The position numbers and the translations under genes are program-made. Under the pieces are notes generated by a model. That model ran no database searches. It was not told where the DNA came from and saw only the letters and a list, made by a program, of their open reading frames with translations. Source: Gymnogyps californianus (Eukaryota > Chordata > Aves > Accipitriformes > Cathartidae). Taken from it: DNA of 64,000 nt. The stretch is taken from contig NC_059473.1 in assembly GCF_018139145.2 (NCBI RefSeq), positions 67,128,707 through 67,192,706 of the forward strand, read 5' to 3'. Shown here in pieces: positions 28,557 through 42,600 of this stretch. Numbering within the stretch: the stretch's first letter is position 1; every line of letters begins with the position of its first letter.

Positions 28557-31500
28557 GGGCGGCACGGCAGGGAAGATCACAGTAAAATTAGTTCCTACTC
28601 ATCTGGGGGAGATGGAGGAGAGGAAAATGCCTTATTTCAGTCAGGACTGACTAAGTGTTCTAGAAAGGTTTTGCTACCTGAATTTTTTTGATAAGACATA
28701 AACATACAATGTCATGGGAAATGAGATTGTGGGCTCAAAACAAATCCAATTTCATGGAAAAAAATTCCAAACAATAATAAAAGACAAGACACTTAGTACA
28801 TATCAAAACTGAAGGTAGGGCAAAGATACCAGTACTGTAAAATGTAACTTGGTGTTTTAGGCTATTAGTTTTCTATTTTAAACAACGGAAGTTCTTTGCT
28901 CCTGGACATACTGTCATTCCTTATGTCTTTTAAATTCCAATGGGTGGCTGTTGAACCAACATGACCAAGCAAAACTTGGTAAAAACTTTCTGTGTGACTC
29001 ATGGCACAGAGCATTGCAATTGCTGGTTAAACATTTAGGAAAACATTAAAAAATTCACTAAGAGCAAATATTGTCACAACAGCAGTGACAACCTTTAGCA
29101 AAACTACAGACTTCAAAAACAAGTATTGAGAGTTTTCCTAACATCTCAAGGCTTGTGAAAAAAATGGACCAGAATGCCAAAGTAGTAAGAAACCTGGCAA
29201 CTATTTTGAAAGAAACCCACACAACTGACTGATGCACAAGCAGGGCTGAATTTCTGAAATATGACAAACACAATCAAAAATTCTCCAAAATTACATTAGT
29301 ATACGTACAAATGCATTTCATGCCATCACGTGCATGCCGATGTTCACAGCCAACACACTTCCACCCTGTGAATCCAGGCTTGCAAGTACACTGTCCAGTG
29401 ACAGAGTCACAGGGGACAGGCAGGGAACCGAATCGATCACACTCACATTCCTGGCAGGAGCCTCCTGGAGTTTGTGGGTTTCCCGTGTAGCCAGAAGAAC
29501 ATCTAGACATCGCAAACACAAAACCAGGTTTGGCCAACTGAGACACATAACGTACTACAATGAATACTTGGCAAGATTGTAAACAAAATGTACGTGAACA
29601 TTCATTCATGAACCATTAAAGAAATCTTTGGTGCTTCATGACTCAGTATGCACTTGTAGAGGGAGAAATGTTGCAAACTGTCCAACAAACTGATAGTAAC
29701 TTTTAACCAGGACATGGAACAGTCTGGATGGAAGGAGTATGCAAAAGTGATTCTACACCCCTAACAGTTTTCAGTTAAACTTCGATTATACCATGACAAA
29801 AATGTTTCTACACTAGCAATGTTTGATCTATAGACCTTTTTTTTCGCACCAGCCACTTGTGTTTTGCGTTAGAAGTGAAATCTCATAGTAGACACTTGCT
29901 AATTTTGATCATCTTAATCCCACAGCATTGCTATGGATGGGACAACAGCTGCTGTTTAGGTTATTAATTTGCAATTTGGTCATTAATATGTTTATATGTA
30001 AGTGTCTTTCACAGTCAGTGCCCATGAGGACACAACAGTCACTAGAACAAAGGGTATGAGTGACATCAAAACAGAGTATAAGCATGGTATCTAATTTCAG
30101 ATAAATTTTATATTTTTCAGTTGCACTTCTGAGGTCCAGGGGATAAAAACCCCCACAAATCAGAAAGTAAGACTAGGACAATATCTCTGATATAAATTAC
30201 ACCAATTATCAATTTACAGTGGGTGTACATAAAAATTGCCTATTATGGCTGAGTTTTAACAACATATAAAGAGGAAACAACTTATCCGAAGGCACATATT
30301 TAAACATTAGTAAATATTTGTTTATAGTATCGAAGGACATTGCTCTTCTTCATGTCTTGCCTGCCTTTCATTGTCCCTCTTTCTTCTTTTTCCATTCATC
30401 CTACCTTTCACAGTACTGGCCTTCATATCCAGGTGGGCATGCAGTACACCGGTAATTACTAGGTCCTTCCACAACACAAGAAGGGCTAAAACTAAAACAA
30501 AAGCAAATAAAAAACTTTTTCCACTCCATTGCATCATTTCACACTAGTCAGCTGTGCAGAAGGGCCTGTGGTAAGCTCCACTCTTAATGTAAACAGTAGC
30601 ATTTTCTTATCTGTTTATAAACACCTGTGGGAGATCCCTCCTTTCTATTAAAAATTTTGTGAATGCCTTGCTGTGATACTGGCACAATTTGGACAAATGC
30701 TGGAAGGGCAGAATCAATGAGGGTTGTATCAGAGGGGATGGAGTCAGCACCCATGCTGTAGGCTTGTGTGATTGAATGGTGCTGTCACTCACAGTGATCA
30801 AGAAAAGGAAGTAATGGGAAAGATGTGAAACAAAAGATTAAGAAACTGAGCTAACGAACATCCAGCCAGTCCAGTCTGATTTAATTTTACCTTGAATAAA
30901 AGGAGATAAGCCAGGAAGAGTTTACTCAAAGGTAAGACATAAAGAGGTAGAAAGGAACCAAAGTCATAGCCATGTGGAATCTTCCACAAAGGCAGGGTCA
31001 AATGATCTTCTCAAGGACGTACTGAAGAGAAAAGACTGGCCTACAGAGAAAAAAACCCCTAAAAGCTACCTCCTTCATGATCAGGGAGGGGTCATATTTT
31101 AATCATAGAAGACACTAGATTATTTTTACTAAGCAATGACATAGATGAATAACTAGTGACTGCAGTGTGTACCTATGGGAACTGTGCAAAGTAGCATGTT
31201 GCTGGAATATTACTGCATGAAGTGCCTGCACAGACAGTTAAAACAAACGAAAAGGGTAGGTAGGGGAAAAGAAACACAACTAAATATTAAAATGGTGCAA
31301 TACTGCAAAACTCTTTCAGCTCTTTGTGGAAGAACCAGAAAAGCACAGAGGTGGCTAGCAGTGAGCCCGGAGCTCCTTCTTGGTACAGTACAGTCAGCAT
31401 CCTACTCTAACTTGCTTATAATGCATTAAATCAATAGTGCTTGAATGAGTATATAAAATTACGCCTTTGCAAAAAAAATGTAAACAAATTGATCTGTTAC

Positions 31501-34500
31501 TCACAAACTCATAATCTGACACATTTTCAACTCTATAAAAATAGATCCACACCCCTAGGAACAACTCATTTTCTCTGTTCTTTCTTTTCAGCTCATCATG
31601 TTTGAAGCTGGCTGCTGATTGTACAGCAGTATAAAAACAGTATTTAAAACCTTAGTTGCGTTTTGTAAAACTTCATAAATAAAAATAATTGCATTATACT
31701 CATTCACAAATATCATCATGTCAGTCATGACATAATAAGCTAATGAGATAGCTCATTAGCTATCTGCATTTCATGCAGATTTTGATTACTCGACTACCAT
31801 ACAATAGCTGCAGGTAGTTAGATTTTTTTTTCCTTAATACTATCTTGAAGAGCTTTCACTGAGCTGCACAACACACACAAATCCAAGGTGTGATACCCTC
31901 AATTTCCACCTAATCCTGTAGCTTTATGGAATGGATCTATCCCACCTAGGCCTATCCATCTAAAAGTTAGGCATGTAGTCTAAGCCAACTGTTCAGGCAT
32001 CCTCTGTCAGCAGTGGAAAATGGAGATGCACAGACAGGCATATACACACATCTGAAACATCTCCTCCCCTGCCCTCTCTCCAATGGTGTTTTCCTTCAGT
32101 TTTAACGTGGGTGAGATGTACAGTTGTCTGTCCCTGCATTTACTGTAGGGTACCTGTAGGTACCAAAATTGTTGATGGCTACAGCTAATAGAAGTAGAAA
32201 TCCTGTCCATGACGTCTAGGGACATCTGAGTTAAGCTCTATAAAACCCAAGCAGTTCTGTTTCTGGACATGCTCAGATCGGACTCCTCTTACGACAGCAC
32301 TAAGAAATTGGATGACTATCTCATGATTAAGTGTATTTACTAATTTCAGACTAGGTGTTATTCACTTATCTCCTATGAAGGTTTTTGAACAAAAAAGCCT
32401 CGTGATCACTTTTATGTGAGCATGACACAAAAGGCCCTGACAACATCCGCAGCCATGCAGGCCGTGTGGCTGCACGAGGTATCGGCGCTTTGCTTGCTCT
32501 CCCTTCCTCAGGCAGCTCAGCAATTTGAGTGCACACCCAGGACACATGTACTACCTGGAGTCCACACATTTCTCAACTCTAGAGCACTTCAGTGACACCC
32601 ACTTCCTGTGCTTTACATTAGCTTTTAGGTAAGATACTGAAGTGATTTCTGGAGCACAGTGTGGAGAATATGTCTAAATTCTTGTAGCAGGGTGCCATAA
32701 CCACCCAGGTGAACAGTCCTGCTCATTTTCTGATCTGACACCTGTATTTCTGGGCAACCAAAGGTTTCTAAGCCCCAGAAAAAAAATAGGATCGAATGAT
32801 ATTTTCAGCACTTCCTACTGCCAGTTAGTAACAGAATAAGTTTTTTCCAGTGTATTTGCTGATGTGCAAAGCTGAGAAGCTTGGTCGATCTTCTTTGCAA
32901 CTTGAATGTCCTTTCTTGATACTAGTAGGTTGAACACATAATCAAGTTGTAACAGAAAACATTCATGAAAAAGGGTACAACTCAGAAAAACTTGCAGTTA
33001 AGATCACATAACTTTCTAAGATAAAGAGTTTTTCTTTAAGCCCCTTTTACAATTGTTTTGGTTGTTCTCAGTTTGGTATTTATGAGGTTTGGAAGTCTTC
33101 TTAAAAACACTTGCTGTGGATGAAAGATGATGATGCGTTTAGCTACTGATGTTTGAGAAAGGGATTCCCTCCTTCAAAATAAACCTCAGACCACCCCAAA
33201 ACGATAAAATGAAGAAGAAAGAAGAAAAAAAAAACCCCTCTCAGATATACTGGCTGAAATACTCACTAAAACATCCTAAAGGTCAGACAAAGCACAGAAA
33301 AATGGTTTTAAGGAACACTTCCAACCTTTCAAGAGAACAATCATGAAACAGAAACCTTTTCAGAGCAGCACTACGGTATGATGCCAAATATCATTAAGAG
33401 CTTCTCAGCAAAACAACAAACAAATCTCAAGTGCTAAAGTATCATCTGTTGGGAACACATGCGGAGACATCGTGGCAAGGCTCATTAGCATAAAGCAGCC
33501 AATAAAATTTATGCTGCAATAACTATATTGCTTTTAAATTATTCTATCTTTCACAAATTGCCTAAAACTCATGTAACATTAAATAAGGAATCAATAAATT
33601 CCACAGTGGAGCAAGAAAGGCACTGCAACACATTTATACCAACATAACATATGAGCATAAGACTTTTTACAGCTCCCTTGTGGCTATATTGTACTTGAGT
33701 TCTGCTCTAGCTTCATTTGTGAGAATACCTTTATAACACACATTCATTATCTGTTGAGTATTGCATTTTCTAGCACTTATTAATTTAGTCATCGCAAATT
33801 AGCAAGGGAGCAACTTCTGACTTTTAAAGGAAGATCAATTAGCAAAAGTAGATATGAAACTTTTTAGTATGGCTTACATGATGCAGTTCTCCTATAGCCA
33901 TCTGAAAAAGGACATAGTGAGCCCAAAACAAAGTCCTTGCTTGCTGGAAAGGTAATTCTGCGTCATGAGTTTGCTTACTTACTTGTTACCAGAAATGGAT
34001 AGGGGACAAGCACAAGGCTGACAGTCACCCGGAGAGCCTTGGACAATGCCATAAAATCCCGGTGCACATCTCTCACAGTGGTGACCAGCAGTATTGTGCT
34101 GACAATTCTGCAGAGGAAGGAGACAGAACGAAAGCTGTATTTGATAATTACAAGAAAGCAGACAACACTTTGTTCCCAGCCTCAGGGATTCAAACTTATT
34201 TCGATTCATAATTTCTCTCTCCCTGATATGATTCGCAGTGGGACTGCTTGCTTTAAGCGTCTATCAAATGCCTGCTGAGTTATATATGGGTTTACAAGGA
34301 GAAAGAATGGAGGCCTGTAGCTAGCCAGATGTATTCTACGGAATTTCTTATCCCATTCATCCTTCCTTCCCTCCTTTGTTCCAGCCATTGAAGCAGGAGA
34401 AATAATCAATTAAAATTCAATCTTACTGTATCAGGTCATGTGTACTATTACCTATAAGAGCAGCGTTGTGTTTATTGCACAACACATGGTACATTGCCTC

Positions 34501-36571
34501 TTTAGTTTGCAGGTATCTAGTTTTTCTTTTTGCACAAATAGCAATTCAGAGGAAAAAAAGCACTGCATAATCTGAACTCTAGAAAATCAGAATGGAAAAC
34601 TTTAAAGGTAGATGGTTTGCTTTTATGACCCCCCTTTGAACTTTGACACTTAAGCTATTTAAGCAAAATTGGATTAAAATATTGTCCTCTATTTTTTTAG
34701 ATCAGTTACAGAACTTCCGAATTTTACATTAAGATTAACCTCGTGCATAAGTTCAGAAATTTAATACCTGACAAATTGATGTTTCAGAGTCACACATAGT
34801 ACTGTGTCCATGACATTGACATACAACACAGGCACCTAAGGACTGAGCAGGTGTCGCTCCCGCAGGTGGAGATGGAAGCCTATAAAATCCTGGAGAGCAT
34901 GACTGCAATAAAAAAGATGCAGAAGAAAACAGATCATTACAGAGTGGACTGTATGGGGAGCATTGCAAGCTCATCTTTCCAATCACCAGTTTTCACAAGT
35001 TGTGAAAAGAACCTGACAGGCTTCCAGCTGTGTTACAAACAATATACAGTACTTTGCAGATAACAAGAGCCAGCCCTAATTGGAAACATTGCTGAAAAAT
35101 CCCTGGAGCACTCCACTGGCACCAGGCTTTTCATATTACAGCTTGAGAGGCCTTTCATTCAGATGCATAACACCTCACTGTTCTCACTGTGCATCAAGCA
35201 TCATTCCTTTCATTTCTTAAGAATAAGGTTTGTTTCTGAAATAAATTTTTTGCATGGACTGTGGAGAGCAAGCATGATGATTCTGTTTCCTTCGCCCTTG
35301 GTGAGTTTTTCAGGTTTGACAAGCTAATATCTGCCTACATACTGCCTGATGGATAACAAGCAAAAGGTGAATGACAATAATCAAAAAAATGGCTGCATGG
35401 CTGCATTATTTATAGCTATATAATTTAAAGACCATAGAAGTACAGAATTCAAAATATTAAAGTTTTTCCATGTCTTGAGACTATCAGCCCCAAATCAAGT
35501 TTATCTATCACTAAGTCTCCTCTACCCCAGCTTGGCAATAAAATTCTGAGAGCAACCCAAAAATTACCAGCAAAGCTGGCACGTGCAAAATCAAGCACTT
35601 GATCTTTATTTCAGGCTTATTATGCAAATCTATGAAAGTGTCTACGTAGCTCCCAGAAAGCACACAGCTATGGTAGCATAAAAATACAAACAGGACCATT
35701 TTGATGGTTCAGACCATCAAAAGTGCATACAGACAAGTCACTTGTCCCAGGTACAAATCCCACCACCTAGTGGTGCTAGGAGCCTCTGCGGGCTGTCTGA
35801 TGAGGTCATCGCCTCATCAATTGTTGACCACAATTTCGGCTTTTTGGAAAGAATGGGAATAGTACACTTTTCACACAGCAATAAAACGGATGCAAAATAA
35901 AAAAAAAAGAGAGTCTGGAGTAAGTAACTTTTCATGATCAAAAGCAGGGTTCTTCAGTCAAGCACTAGCTGACATGCTAGATTCTATTCATACGACACCA
36001 CTCTGACAGATTTATAATCATTGCCAAAACCTCCAGCAGTCTAAGTTATGGAAAAAGCATAAACACAATTATTTTCTTTAGAATCACAAAGAAAGTAATC
36101 TAACTCACTTCTGCTTTTCCCCTTTTATTTTGACTTAGACTACATTAAGATCCCTGAAGCACAGAAACAGTTTATCTGCTTTTTCATGGTTTGTGAAGAA
36201 TTCCAATTTAGATAAATAATCTCAAATGAAAGTAATTTTGTTTCTTACTACAATTTCCTAATATTTCCTCCCTCTCCATCCCCACAAGAGTCCTTGTCCA
36301 AACATGGTACAAAGCACAGCTTTACAAGTTCTGAGTGACTTTAGGATCGGGGTATAAATATATGGTACATGCTCAAACAAATCTAACCTCTAACTGTTTT
36401 TTCTGATATGCTATTGACACTCTTCTCACCTATTTTGATCTAAGCATTTCTGAGATGAAACGAGACACAGAAAAAAGATGAAGCAGACTACATTTTTCAT
36501 TACTAGTTTGGAAGTTTTTCAGAAGTAGTCATTAGGGAAACTCTTACCACTGCTTTTTCAGCCTGCTACTG

Positions 36572-36608
<37 letters not shown>

Positions 36609-39600
36609 TATAAATGTCACTTCTCGTAAAAACTGCTGTGCACATAGTCGTCACAATGCAATTACAGGATAAATCATGAAATAGATACATATACCCTGTT
36701 AGCATTTGCTTAAAAAATGCCTGGGTATCAGATGCTTTTTTCTCCTGCTAAAATTAAATAAACCTTCACAGAACACACCATAACCTTCACTGAGCACACT
36801 AAAAATAAACTAAGTTATGAGCATGTGAAGATCGCACAATTAAGCATGAAGTATGAAGGTTGCAACTGAGACATTAATTCCAGCCCCTGGTGGGTGTGAA
36901 TTAAAATAACGTTCTAATTACATTATCATATATTTTCCTTCGAAAATGCCATTTGTTACAGTAATTTAAAAAAAATAATCTGTATTTCTGAGCAAATGCT
37001 GGAGCCCATTAATTTCTCATATGTGTATTTACACACATGCAGGTGTATGCTCTTACCAAAATAGTGTGCAAAGAAAATTACTTCATTCACTTCCTTGCAC
37101 ACATTTCCTATGTATTCCCTGTTCCTGTTGCTTCATTTGCTGCGTAACACAATCCTGTATAGTATCTGAAGGGAGCAGAGTTCTCACAGATAACATGGCA
37201 TCTTTCTCTTCATTTACTCACTCCAAATTTTCTTGCACCACTAGCTTGGGGGAACCCTTTACAAGATCCCACTTAGTCAGGATGTCTGAGGGATTTGCAG
37301 AATACTCGAGGTGGTGTTCCCTGCTAACTCCACCTAGCAATTGCAACAAAGGCATTTGGAATTGGTAGTGCTGCTTAAAAACGAAAACATGGTGTTTTGC
37401 ACACAGAAAGACCGCCAGTCTCATCAGCAAGAGCAGTGTCATTCAAAAATATTAACTTCTATTCCACAGTCAACATACCACATCTTAAACAATTTCTCTG
37501 GCACCTATCATAAGATCCATTTTACAAAAGCATACAAGTCAGCTGATTCTCTATAAAACTTGGGTACTTTTGAAACATGTAATCTTCAGCATGAAAATAT
37601 TTCCATAAGTAAAAAAATAAATATAGTGCATGTATAAGGAGCACCAAACTCCCTTACTTGACCAACACTTTTCTCCCAGTGTTCAATGAGTTAGAAATTT
37701 ACTAAACTTTAACGGTTCAGGACAAAAGTTTCCATTAGTATCTGATCTATTTTATTTTATTTTAAGACACAGTGATTCGACTGCTTCTAAGAATAAAGCA
37801 AACTACACTATTTGGACCACGTTCCAGAATTTCTGCTCCTCTTTATAAGCAGCTCCATCGCTTATATAAGGGATACTGAAATTTGATAAGGGGCAAGCTT
37901 TTGTGTATGGACTGAGCAAGATCTTCTTATGTGAGTCCTATACCAGCACTGGAAGAAGAATAATTGTGGGAGAGTAAAATAGAAAGATATCTGCCAGAAG
38001 TCAGTGGCCCTTTTCAATGTCTTTTCATAGATTCACTTGGATAAATTCTAAGCATTCAGAAAACTGACAGTTTGAACATGCACAGCAGACATTTCCTGAA
38101 GCTTTGAAAACATCTTCCATGAAGCTTCTTTCATGAAGCACAGACATGCTACAGAATGGTTCTCATCTACATTTTTAATGCATTTGCAGTGCTATTTTGG
38201 TAGTCAAGCATGTAAAATGAAAGCAAAACAGACAACTTCCGTCCTACTAGTGTTGGTCCACACAGGCATGCTTTTGGAACAGTTTCAAGAGGAAAGATCA
38301 ATGTGAGGAATCTACACCTTCTCAACTATGAACTGTCTTTTTGACCAACTGTTCAGAATGCACTATTTCAAATTTTGCTTTTGAAATGACTTCTTTTTTA
38401 AAATTTTGTTGTTGAGTTATTCATTATAATACAAACATTTGAGAAATCAAAATTGAAATGCTGTTTAGCTTTTTTTCAAAACAAAATATTTCAATCAATC
38501 ATACAGCTATTAAAACTTTATATGGGAATTTAAATGTCAAACAAGGCAAACTTAAAAATCTGGAAAGCCTTTACAGAACAGAATTTTAAAATTCTGCATG
38601 GCTCTGTTTAGAATGCTTGGTGCTACAATTTTAATAACATTCTTTTAACTTTTTTGTTTTTGAATTTGTTTTTATACTTTATTTGGTGTATTTCATTCAA
38701 CTGACAGATATTTAACTTTTCAGGAATAAGTAGTATGTAACCTTTAATTAATCACTATTACAAATGTTAATTTGTAGTTTACTTACAACTATCAACAATC
38801 TATAGAATCAATTGGGTCTTTTTAATTTGACATAGAGGTTTCCTGTGTTTTTCTCCACAGATTCTGTGAATCGTGGTCATGACAAAATGACGCATATAGT
38901 TCAGTCTTTTGGAAGATACAATATCGTAACTGTATTGTGTATTATGGCCTCACCATGACACGATAACATAGCACAACCTGTTGTAATTACAATCTGTAAT
39001 ACTATTACAATAGTATTATACCCTTATCTGTCCAAAAAGGCTTGATCAGTCAGCATCAGTCACACAGTTCAGCCTCAGAGGTGCTGACCCAATAAAGCTC
39101 ACTTTCCTGTATTCTAAGTATTCAAGTCATCACCATGGTTTCAGCGGCATATTTGCCTAAAGCAAAAAAAAGTGCTTAAATTCCCTGTGAGAGACATACC
39201 TGAGAGAAAAATAAGTAATTAATTTCTGTTATTATTTAATATAATATGTATATATTATAAATAAGTAATTAATTCACTGTTGCCAGTGAAATGAATTCAC
39301 ACTCTAATTACTTATCACACCTTATTAATGAATGGACCGAAGAAGGTACAAAGACTTTTACTGGAAGTCAGGTTAGTACTGTACCTCACAAGACAAACCA
39401 GAATAACCCAATGGGCAGTCACATTTCTCAATCGAGTAAGCCTGAGGAGTCACCCCAGACACAGTGCCGCCTTCCGCAACTTCCATGGAGATCTCAGAAA
39501 TCCTGAAAAAAAGGAGCAAACGTCTCTAATGAGATTAGTCAAGCACTAAATCAAAACCAGTTAGTTCAAAGTCAGCTGGCATGGGAGAAAAGAGTCTTAT

Positions 39601-42600
39601 TTGGCTGTTCGTAGGCTTCTTGATCTATAGGAGACAAACAGTACTATTTTTGCCTCTCCTAAGGAAACAACAAAGCTACCACCACCTCCAGTCTCACTTT
39701 CCATTTCTAGGCAATAGTATAACTAACTTTTCTCTCCTGCTTGATTCTACCTCTTTTTTTAATCTCTTTTCAGCCAAACTACTAACAAAAGCTCATATCT
39801 GATTCTTCATTTGGAGGGACTCATTAAGAAATTGAAGTCACATACTAAATGTGGTTCCAATTCATGACTCTCAGAGGTGCGGCAATAAAATTGTTCACTA
39901 AATGAACTTTTAATGAGGCAACTATTTAAAAAAATAAAATAAAATCTCTCCTCAGCAACTAAAGCAACCTAATAAGCTCTAGAGCAGACTTCAAAGACAT
40001 TGGACATCTACCTTTTTAGCAGGAATTTTAAGATCTGTAGCCAGATATCCTTTTTTTTTTTTTTCCTTAGGATCATTTAGACACATAAACAATTTAAAGC
40101 AAACAAGAAATCCTACTACAGAAGCATCCGCTAGTATCAGAAAGGGATCTGTTTCATGGTAGAGCTTTTGACATTTTAACTTTCCAAACATTGGTTTGAT
40201 TGTATTAATAATAATGTCCTTGCCTCCCAACCACTCCCTGTCTTTCCAGCATGCATGCTGACCTGCCAAATAGGGTTGAGTACATCATGGGCAAAGACAA
40301 CAAATATCTAATGGAATATACTTAATCCTAATGTACCGCAATGCTGTTCTTTTAGCTTACTTCTTTACTTTGGGGGGTTGTTAGTTTGTTTAAATGAATG
40401 CTATGATCTGGAACCCCTTACTGTCTTTGAGAAACAAAAAGGGTAGAATAGTGTAAATTTTAAAGCTTCAAATACAATGCCAACCTAAGAGAAAATGTTG
40501 AAGAACGTGTGACTAACTAGCTGAATAAATGTCGATAATGCTGCTAGAGTCTATTCATTAAGTGTCTGTGCATAGGGTTAATGCAGAGGAGCTCACAGAA
40601 CTGCTCATCTCCTCCTCATGCTCTTAGTCTGTTCATCTACTCCCAAACCTTGATTACTGAGTGACGCTCTTCTTCTGCACATTGGCATATAGGCACCAAT
40701 GTCAGGATGACTGTAGGAAAAGCAAACGCCCACTGCTGAACTAGATGACAGTTTTGTGATTGAGCTTAGGTGACCAGACCCGTACCTCTTGATACCTTGC
40801 GTCAATGCAAAATCCCCGAATCATCTAGTAACTTAAACCCTGTGCTCTCTTTCTTACTACCTGAAGAAAGGGATTCAGTGGAGCAGGGAAATTGAACAAA
40901 AACACGCAAGCAAACAAAGCCAGGTCAAAACAGAAGACTGAAAATAAAGAGGGCAAAACCATTCAGATCTGATATGTCAATGTAAGCTTACATTGAAATC
41001 TCTGTACATTTAATGGAAAAACAAAATGAAATCTGCCTCCCCATCATCTTCAAGGCTGAGGCAATGGTCTGTGTGCTGCAGAAAACCTATTTACTGTCAG
41101 AAAGCTGTATTTACATAATAATATACTCTGGGACCACAAAGCTACCTGTTGTTTGTGTGAAAATGTTACTTAGGGAAGGTCAGGCTTGGCTGATTCTTGG
41201 AACATGTCTAATAGGCAGCAGTCCAACAACTGCTACCTGATCAGTGTCAGGGATATTGAAATAATTCACAGTCAAATTGAAAGCATACTTCCAATTCAAA
41301 CTAATTTATTATCACAGCCCAGTTGTCTGAAAAGCAAAACAAAATCTAATAAAAGAAATGTTTCAATTTAAAGCGGTGAATGTGGAAATGAGGGCAACAA
41401 AATGAACAATATAGGAGAAAAATGTTTGCCTTTGGATTCTGAGCAGCAATCTCTAAATCACTAGTAATGCTGCAGCTTTGAAGCAGAAACAACATTAGCA
41501 TTGCTGCTAAACTATATAGCTAATACACCACTAACGCTAGAACTAGGCTATTTTTATGTTTCCAACTGCTGCTGCTGCCTTGACTTTATTTTAAAATGCT
41601 TTTCCTGTAGTTTATCACTTATCTGCAGCTTTTAAACTCTGCAATTGAAATTAAAGCTCTATTAAAAACCTTTAAAAATTTAAAAAGACTTCATAGATAA
41701 TATTTTCCTCCACCCATCCACAGTTTCTTTTGCTTTATACTTTTCTACTATGCAGAGTCAGGTAGAAAGAGAAGCTTTACTAGTTTAGAACAGGGCCCTT
41801 ATTTAGAGACCACAACACACTCTATTTAAACAAATGCTTTATTATATTATAAGTCACTTAATTCAAACATATGTTTAAAGTTGAGCATAAATATTGTCCT
41901 TTAGAGGGTCTCAGCCTATTTTTAATAAAAGCCTTCAATTCTTATGCAAGCTAATATTCCACTAACCTTTAAAAACATTTTGGGGGATTTATTTTGTGGT
42001 CTTAAGCAAAACTTCCTCTGAAATCATTCCAGGTGCTAACTTGAAAAAAATAATAATGTATTCCTGCTGTTTATTTTCTACTTAAAATCTCAGATGCCAT
42101 GTGATGAATGTTACCTATGTAACTAGACAGAGCATAAAAACCTATTGTAACATAACCACCTCCAAAATCAAATATGGTATTATATGCAAGGTTATGACTT
42201 CAGATGGAGAGTTACCAGAAAGACCAGATGAACTCTTTGCTAAGTCCTGCTGTCATATAAAATGTCACATTCTGAAATGCGATGCTGTAAAAATACATTT
42301 TGGTTCTTTAAGCGCCACCTTGCAAACCTGCCCTGAAACTGAAAAGTCCTCCTCTGTTCTATGCCTCATTACTAGGTAGCCTTGATAAAATGGTGGTGTA
42401 TTACAATGCAGGTCTAGTTCAGTCACAATGGTCATATGCATCTCAGAACAAAATCATGAAAACGGAGGTTTGTTTTCGTAACTTTGCTTATGATGCTTGA
42501 GCTGAGAGATGGTATTCAATTTTTGCTTCCACAGCTGAACTAGGATCTGTAGTGCATAAGGGGAAGGGAGAAACAGACACAAAACATGGATATGCTTCTC

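Noticed and set aside
28288..28650. 120-codon plus-strand frame with a poly-glycine stretch
   Set aside because: The poly-glycine is only the translation of the G35 run; the flanking codons match nothing known.
36577..36606. A30 run as the tail of a processed pseudogene
   Set aside because: No gene-like body and no flanking duplication could be found upstream.
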